Assembly (NCBI GenBank): GCA_016946835.1
Contig: JACVTC010000048.1
Location: 1 to 64,000 of the forward strand
Direction: 5' to 3'
DNA length: 64,000 nt
From: Neocallimastix lanati (nom. inval.)
Lineage: Eukaryota > Neocallimastigomycota > Neocallimastigomycetes > Neocallimastigales > Neocallimastigaceae
Below, one piece after another: positions 57,465 to 64,000 of this stretch. Positions within the stretch are counted from its first letter, which is position 1. Each line of letters begins with the position of its first letter. The position numbers were made by a program, and so were the translations under genes. The notes under the pieces were generated by a model. The model saw only the letters and a list, made by a program, of their open reading frames with translations, did not search any database and was not told where the DNA came from.

Positions 57465-58637
57465 AAATAAAATTAAATATTATTACTTAACATTTAATTA
57501 TAAGAATATTAATTATGTTTTATAATCATAAATGATTAAAAAATTTTTTAAAGTTTCTTATCAATTACATAAATGATATAAGATATAAAATTAACAATAA
57601 AAAATATTTTTTGTTATGAATTAATTATAATATTTTAATAAAAATATTATTTATAATTATTGTAATACTTTTTTAACTAAAAAAAAAAAAATTATTAAAT
57701 TTTCATTCCATAAAAAACCACTTTTATTTATTTCTATTTTTTTTTTTTTATTTTTTTAAAATTAAATTTAATCAAAAAATATATATAAATATAATAAATT
57801 AAAAAATAAAAATTAAAAAATATGCATTATTTTTATTGCATTATATTAAAAATATATACATTATTTGTATTAAAAAATAAAAGAAAAAAAATTATAAAAA
57901 ATTTTTTTAAATATATATTATATAATTATTACTAAAAATTTAGAAAGTGGATATTTTAAAATAAATATTTCTGTATAAAAAAATTTACATTAATGGTATA
58001 GAATTTAAACATAAATTTAATAATGTGAAACTTCTATATTACATTCATGACAAGTTATTACTACAACAATATAATGTAAAAAAAAAATGTTTTCTTTTAA
58101 TAAAAAAAAAAAATAATTTCTATATTTTATAATTGTCTATGTCTATGACGATCAACATAATAAAATTACACAAAATAATTCATTATTCCATTGATTAATT
58201 TAATAATTTTTACATTTACTTTATTACAATGATAAATTCTATATATTACCATGTGGATACAAATTAACTTCAATAAATAATTCTGTTAACTTTTATAATA
58301 TAATTGTTAGATATATTATATTAAAAATGTTTGATACATTTTATTTAAATTTTTAATTTTCTAATATTACAAATTTTTAAATTGAATGTATATTAAATAT
58401 TAAGAAAAAAAAAAAAAAAAAAAAAAAAAAAAGGAGAAACAAATATATTTTTCATAGTCTGGAATATCCACATTAGTTTTGTTCAATTATATATCAACCA
58501 ATTTAAAATATTTTTTTTTTTGAATATAAATACTTAATATTTTACTTATTTTTTTTTTATAAAAAAAAAATACATTAATAATATTAATAATAATAAAAAT
58601 AATAATTATTATAATAATTATATAATATATTTTTACA
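52441..58637. other. 6.2 kb of gene-free AT-rich DNA
   Basis: Long A and T runs, TA tracts (52920-52990), AAT repeats (54230-54372), AATATAAAT repeats (55450-55640), TTTACTA repeats (56120-56240) and a TTATTTA microsatellite (56570-56800). The open frames over the microsatellites are artefacts. No conserved coding sequence or RNA gene was recognised. Confidence 0.7.
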
Positions 58638-60587
58638 ATGAAATTCGAAACAACTTTAAAAATAATAAAAAAATTATTTAATAAAGAAGATAAAAATTAT
58701 AAACATAATAACAATAATAATAAATATATATATTTAATAAAAAGAAAAAATGTAAAAACTATTAAAGATTTAGTATTAGAAGCTTCAAAATATTTTGGTG
58801 ATAAAACATTTTTACGTTATCAAAATAAATCTGAAATAGTAAATGTTTCCTTCAAAGAAGTTCTTTCAATTTGTGAAGCTTTTTCTACTTGGTTAAATAA
58901 TAAAAATATTAATGAAAATTCTAAAAAAATTCATGTTGGTATTTTGGGTGATAAATCATTTCATGATATCATTATTTATATTTCAACTATTTTTAGTGGT
59001 AATGTGGTTATTCCATTAGATCCAAATTTGGATTTAGAAACTTCTTCTTATTGTATTAATCATTCTGATATCGATATTCTATTTTATGATACAAAATATA
59101 AAGAAAAGGTTGAAATGTTAAAAGAAAAATGTCCAAATGTTAAGCAATACATATTAATCAATGAAAATGATGAAAATGATAAAAATTTAAATAATGATGA
59201 GAATAGTTTAAACAATATTTTGAATAAATATAATGGTCAAAAATGTATTATTAATATTAAAAGTAATGATAATGCTTTCATTATTTATACTTCTGGAACA
59301 ACTGGAAATAAGAAGGGTGTTGTTTTAACTCATGAAAATTTAGTGGAAGCCGCCTATGCTACTTTTGATTATTTAGAAAAAGATAATGAAATTTATTTAA
59401 ATTTATTACCATTTCATCATGCTTATTCTTTCTATAATTTTTTGTTAAGTCTCAGATTAGGTTATATGATTTGTTTAAATAATGGTACTTCAGAACTAAT
59501 TCATGATTTGCAATTATATCAACCAACTTCCGTCCGTATGGTTCCTTTAATGCTAAAAAATACTTTAAATTATTATAAAATGATGAAAAATGAACATCCA
59601 GAATTATCATCTGAAGATATAAAATTTAAAGTATTTGGAAAAAATTTATATCGTATTCATACGAGTGGAAGTTATCTTTCTCCAAAAATTGCTGAAGAAT
59701 TCTTTAATTTAAATATTAAAATTAGTCAAGAATATGGTTTATCTGAAACTACCTGTTCAGTTACTAATACAAAATTTAATCCAAAAAAATATTCAACTCT
59801 CGGTACTCCGATTTCAAATTTTAAAATTAGAATTAAGGATGATGAAATTCAAGTTAAAAGTAAATCGATAATGAAAGAATATTATAAAGATCCTGAAAGA
59901 ACAAAAGAAGCATTTACTGATGATGGTTGGTTTAAAACTGGTGATCTTGGTTATTTTGATGAAGAAAATTATATTCATTTTACTGGTCGTAAAAAGAATT
60001 TAATTATTTTAGAAAATGGTGAAAATATATCTCCTGAAATTTTAGAAGATTTATTTAAATCCGAATCTTTCATTCAAGAAATAGTTGTATATGACGAAGA
60101 CGGTATTCTTTGTGCTGGAGTTTTTCCAAATTTCATTTATTCTAAATCAATGAATATTGAAAATGAAAATATTAAAGAAAAAATATGGGAAATCATTGAA
60201 TCGAAAAATAAACAATTACCAAATTATGAAAAAATTAAAAAATTAACAATAAGGGAAATTCCATTTGTGAAAACAGCTTCAAGTAAAATTATTCGAAATA
60301 AATTTTTAGAAGAATTGAAAATGAGAAAAATTAATAATAATGAAAATAATAATCCATCCAAATTATTATTATCCTCTAATGATATTCAGAAGAAATTATA
60401 TGATATCACTAGTACAATTATTGGAAATGATAAATTTGGAATTGATTCCGATTTAAATGAATATGGTTTAGATTCTATTAATTGTTCTATTTTAAATTAT
60501 AAATTAAATAAAGAATTTGATATTTCAATTTCTTTAACGGATATTATTAAAAATTCATCAATTATAAAACTTGAACATTTAATTTAA
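58638..60587 (+). CDS. Acyl-AMP ligase plus carrier domain (NRPS-like loading module)
   Basis: 650 codons from a clear ATG. An AMP-binding domain fills residues ~35-560: A3 loop IIYTSGTTGNKKG (about 214), A5 EYGLSETT (about 365), A7 GWFKTGDLGYF (about 430), A8 GRKKNLIILENGENISPEIL (about 450), A10 lysine in KTASSKIIR (about 545). The GRKKN-ENGENISPE form resembles fatty-acyl or aryl-CoA ligases more than amino-acid adenylation domains, so the substrate is more likely a carboxylic or fatty acid (inference). A carrier domain follows with the phosphopantetheine serine in GLDSINC (about 610). No intron is seen. It ends 70 bp before the condensation domain encoded in another frame. NRPS genes of bacterial origin are known in anaerobic fungi. 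Confidence 0.85.
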   Translation: MKFETTLKIIKKLFNKEDKNYKHNNNNNKYIYLIKRKNVKTIKDLVLEASKYFGDKTFLRYQNKSEIVNVSFKEVLSICEAFSTWLNNKNINENSKKIHVGILGDKSFHDIIIYISTIFSGNVVIPLDPNLDLETSSYCINHSDIDILFYDTKYKEKVEMLKEKCPNVKQYILINENDENDKNLNNDENSLNNILNKYNGQKCIINIKSNDNAFIIYTSGTTGNKKGVVLTHENLVEAAYATFDYLEKDNEIYLNLLPFHHAYSFYNFLLSLRLGYMICLNNGTSELIHDLQLYQPTSVRMVPLMLKNTLNYYKMMKNEHPELSSEDIKFKVFGKNLYRIHTSGSYLSPKIAEEFFNLNIKISQEYGLSETTCSVTNTKFNPKKYSTLGTPISNFKIRIKDDEIQVKSKSIMKEYYKDPERTKEAFTDDGWFKTGDLGYFDEENYIHFTGRKKNLIILENGENISPEILEDLFKSESFIQEIVVYDEDGILCAGVFPNFIYSKSMNIENENIKEKIWEIIESKNKQLPNYEKIKKLTIREIPFVKTASSKIIRNKFLEELKMRKINNNENNNPSKLLLSSNDIQKKLYDITSTIIGNDKFGIDSDLNEYGLDSINCSILNYKLNKEFDISISLTDIIKNSSIIKLEHLI

Positions 60588-62424
60588 TGAAATCAAAGAT
60601 AATAATAATGACAATAGAAATCACATTTATCAAAATGATAATTCTAATAGACATAAAGAATATCCTTTATCATTCACCCAAAGTGTTGTTTTGCCATATT
60701 TTAATAACAGTACATTTGGAAATATACCATCATTATGGAAATTACATCCTGATATTGATTTACAATTATTGAAAAGTTCAATTGAAAAATTAATTGATAT
60801 TCATGTTGAGCTTAAATCTTTTATTTATAAAAGTAAAGAAGATGATCAATTTAAAAATTATAGAAATGACGACTTAAAAGTTGATATTCCAATAAAAAAA
60901 TTAACATCCAATGAATGGATGCATGAAAAAGAAAATTTAGTAAAGCCATTCCATTGTATTGAAAATGAACCATTATATCATATTTCAATTTATGAAGTAG
61001 AAAATAATGAAAATTACTTATTTTTTGATGTATCACATATGATTTCAGATGGTTATTCAATAAAAATTTTAATAAAAGAATTAAATGATATTTTTAGTGG
61101 AAAAGATGTGAAGCCTAAATCTCATACAGCTTTTGAATATGTATTAAAAGAAAAAAATGTTAATATTAAAGAAAAGATTATGAAAAAAATGAATTATATT
61201 AATCAAATATTAGATGGTTATTCTGTAAGGGATAATGCCTTTGTTCTTAGAAATGCTTATAATACTTCTGATATAGATTATAATGGAAAAATGGAGGGTG
61301 AATTATCAAAAATTAATTTCAATCAGTTAAAACAATTTTGTAAAGATAATCACGTTTCAGAAAATGTTTTATTTTCAACTGCTTTTACTCAAGCTCTTAA
61401 TATTTATGAAAATACCAATGACACTGTTATCTATAGTATGTATAATGGACGTCTTGATAAAGAATTTGATAGAGCAATGGGATTTTTCGCATATGATTAT
61501 TCTCTCAGATATAAAGAAATAGAAAATGAAACAGTTCTTCAATCTCTTCATCGTATGGGGAAACAAATTCTAGAATCAATTAGTTATGAATATAATGTTC
61601 CAAATTTGAATGCTGTTTCCTTTCAATATCAAACCGATATACATAATACTACATCTTTTGATAATAAACCAATAACAAAAATACCATTAAAAAGAAGACC
61701 TTCATTAATTCAATTTGCTATTTTTTATATAAATAATAATTTCCATTATAATATTATGTATTGGAATAATATCTTTGATGGACAGCAATTAACTACATTT
61801 ATTCATATTGTAGAAGATATTGTAGTTGCAATGGTCAATGAAACAAAATATATGAAAGATTTGAAATTGAAAATATCTGATGAATATATTACAACCAAAT
61901 GCACCACTACTATTTCACAATTAAATGAAGTTATTGGTAGAACATTTATTGAAGATGAAAAAGAAACTAATACTCATATTAATGCCTATATTTTAAGAAA
62001 TCAATTCGAAAAACAAGTTATAGGTGGATGGGGTGATTTATATTTAGAAGAAAATGAAAATGGAATTATTAAAGAAGTATGTAAAGAAAGTATTCCTAAT
62101 CCATTTGGTGAAGGAAAACTTTATAAAACAGGATATACTGGTAAATTCTTACCAGATGGAAGTATAAATATCTTAGAAAATGATTGTAGATATATTATGA
62201 CTGATATTAACAATTATACAAACATTAATAATATCGAAAAAACCTTAAATGAATATGAAGGAATTGATAAAGCTACCACCGAATATAAATTTGATAAAAA
62301 TAAATTTAAATTAATTAGTCATATTTATGGAAAACAAGAACCTGATATGACTTTATTAAATGAATATTTAAAAACAAAACTTGATCCAAAATTAATACCA
62401 ACTGAAATTATATTTCATAGCTAA
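60583..62424 (+). pseudogene. Condensation domain with a stub adenylation domain (3' part of the NRPS-like gene)
   Basis: Frame open from 60583, overlapping the end of the upstream ORF, with no ATG before about 60920. The fold begins YPLSFTQSVVLPYF (60661), the usual first motif of NRPS condensation domains, so the ATG-less start suggests one frameshift from an originally continuous A-PCP-C protein. The active-site motif is SHMISDG (about 61035), keeping the second His and the DG of HHxxxDG. FFAYDYSLRYK and VSFQYQTD resemble later C motifs. From about 61980 only the end of an adenylation domain remains (IPNPFGEGKLYKTGYTGKFL with TGY where TGD is usual, DGSINI, LNEYLKTKLDPKLIPTEIIF); the ATP-binding core is missing. 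Probably a decaying second module. A second promoter or separate polypeptide is possible but unsupported. Confidence 0.7.
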
Positions 62425-63392
62425 ATATAAATAATAATAAATAATAATAAAATTATTTATAACAAAAATATTTATATATAGGCAAAAAAACAATAAAAAA
62501 ATAAATAAATAAATGAATAAAAATAAATAAATGAATAAAAATAAATAAATAAAAATAAAAAAATAATAAAGAAAATAAAAAAAAGTAAAAATATAAAATA
62601 ATTAGTATGCATTAATAATACTTGGAATAGATTTAATTATTAAAAAAAAAATAATCAAAAAAATAGATATATATATATATATATAAAATAAAATTAATTT
62701 TTTTATGAATAGATATAATGCATATATTTATAATACAAATATTTTTTAAAATGGATAAACGTAATTATTCAACAAAAGCAATAGTTTATCAATTATTGTT
62801 ATAATTAATTAAAAAATTAATAAATGACAAAAAAGTAAAAAAAAAAAAAAAAAAAAATAAAATAATAATAATAATAAAAAAATTAAATTAAGCAATTAGA
62901 ATTTATAACACATGTATAATGTTAAAATTTTCAAATAATTAAATAAAAAAAAAAAAAAAAAAAAAATATAATTGTATTAAAGATTAATTTTATATCTAAA
63001 AAGTAACAAATGAAACTGAATTTTATTAATGTTTCTCAAAAATATATTTTGAATTAATTTATATTAAAAGTTTTCTTAATATTGATTATATTATTATAGA
63101 TAATATAATTATTAATAAGTAATAATGTAAGGTTTAGGTTTATATTTTTATGATAAAATATTATATATATATATATAGAAATAAGTAAAATACGAAATAT
63201 AAATTATAAACTATTTTCAGTTACAGTAATATAATTATTTATAATTTTATATAATTTATTAATTATTATTTTCCATTTAATTGAACCGATTATGACCAAA
63301 TAAACTAAAATGAAATTTCCATAAATCATTTATAATTTACAATAATATTGAAAAATAACAATTATAATAATAATAATAATAATAATAATAAT

Positions 63393-63444
<52 letters not shown>

Positions 63445-63820
63445 TATATATATATTAATAATAAAAATTTGATATAATATATAACTTTTAATAAATATTT
63501 TAAAAAAATTTATTGAATTTTATTAAATGTTTCATTATCGAATATTGAAATTATATAAATTTAATAAAATAAAAAATAAAAATAAAACCTTAATTATCTT
63601 AGTACAATTATCAGGAAATATTTATATTTATATTTATATATTAAAAAAAATAGGTTTTTTTTTTTTTTTTTTTAATACTTTATTATAAATAAATATTATT
63701 AAAGCTTATAATTTTTATATTATTATTATATATAAATGTAGATATAGATAACCATTAAATGTTAATATTGAATTATATTTAATAAACTTCATGTAAATAA
63801 TGAATTTTTTTCTTATATTT

Positions 63821-63851
<31 letters not shown>

Positions 63852-64000
63852 TTTTGAAATAATATTATAATAGTATAATTATATTATAATCTATACAATA
63901 AAAATTTTACTTAATATAATAAAATTTATTGACTTTGAATAAATAATTTTTTTTTAAAAACTTTTCATCAATCAATGAATTATTATAAATTATTAATTAT
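62425..64000. other. AT-rich DNA downstream of the NRPS locus
   Basis: AAATAAATG repeats just after the stop, A runs, an AAT microsatellite (63360-63442) and poly(T). No gene seen. Confidence 0.7.

Noticed and set aside
60587-60772. Small ORF between the two NRPS parts
   Set aside because: It is the third frame across the junction of the carrier and condensation coding regions; no independent features.

Overview
The window is extremely AT-rich. Long A/T homopolymer runs and ATTT or AAT microsatellites fill most of the space between genes, and the proteins are rich in Asn, Lys and Ile. Ty3/gypsy LTR elements are dense, there is a relic FLYWCH/MULE-type transposase, and there is an apparently intronless NRPS-type gene of bacterial flavour. 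Together these fit an anaerobic gut fungus (Neocallimastigomycota) best. Dictyostelids share the AT bias and tRNA-targeting gypsy elements and remain an alternative. The assignment is inference.

Layout. (1) 1-3.4 kb: the 3' part of a broken Ty3/gypsy element (B) whose RT-RNaseH-integrase core is missing. (2) 3.78-3.85 kb: a tRNA-Arg(UCU) gene on the minus strand. Immediately upstream of it lie, in order, a complete-looking gypsy element with apparently identical LTRs (A, 3.87-12.90 kb), a solo LTR (F) and a second solo LTR (G). All share one orientation and are separated by the same 4-5 bp (A)CAAA. (3) 14.8-28.9 kb: a gypsy element with a chromodomain-like tail (C), split by a younger whole-looking chromovirus (D, minus strand, 20.6-27.7 kb) with a clean TTATT duplication. 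(4) 28.9-50 kb: a graveyard of solo LTRs, gag relics and leader fragments, with a decayed host TALE-type homeobox gene (about 35.8-37.2 kb, minus) and an unexplained GC-richer island (38.2-38.9 kb). (5) 50-52.5 kb: inverted repeats, a 52-bp minisatellite and a decayed MULE transposase. (6) 52.5-58.6 kb: gene-free AT-rich DNA. (7) 58.6-62.4 kb: an NRPS-like locus. It encodes an acyl-AMP ligase plus carrier domain, then a condensation domain with a stub of an adenylation domain, in two abutting frames. (8) 62.4-64 kb: AT-rich DNA with no gene seen.

The most interesting biology lies in how the elements work. Two priming systems coexist. A, E and a minus-strand relic carry one shared tRNA-type primer site (TGGTGGAGATATCGG). 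C and D carry no tRNA site; in both, a 13-nt perfect complement links the LTR/leader boundary to the presumed transcript start, 38-40 nt downstream of a TATA box, as in Tf1-type self-priming. A and B share a TTTAAAC slippery heptamer, a 7-nt spacer and an AGGGAG/CTCCCT hairpin at the gag end. Element A's leader holds a branched GC-rich structure and an array of four hairpins whose stems covary. A second array of the same design but different sequence lies in a relic at 46.8-47.0 kb. The three stacked LTRs at the tRNA gene read as a record of repeated insertion at one position.
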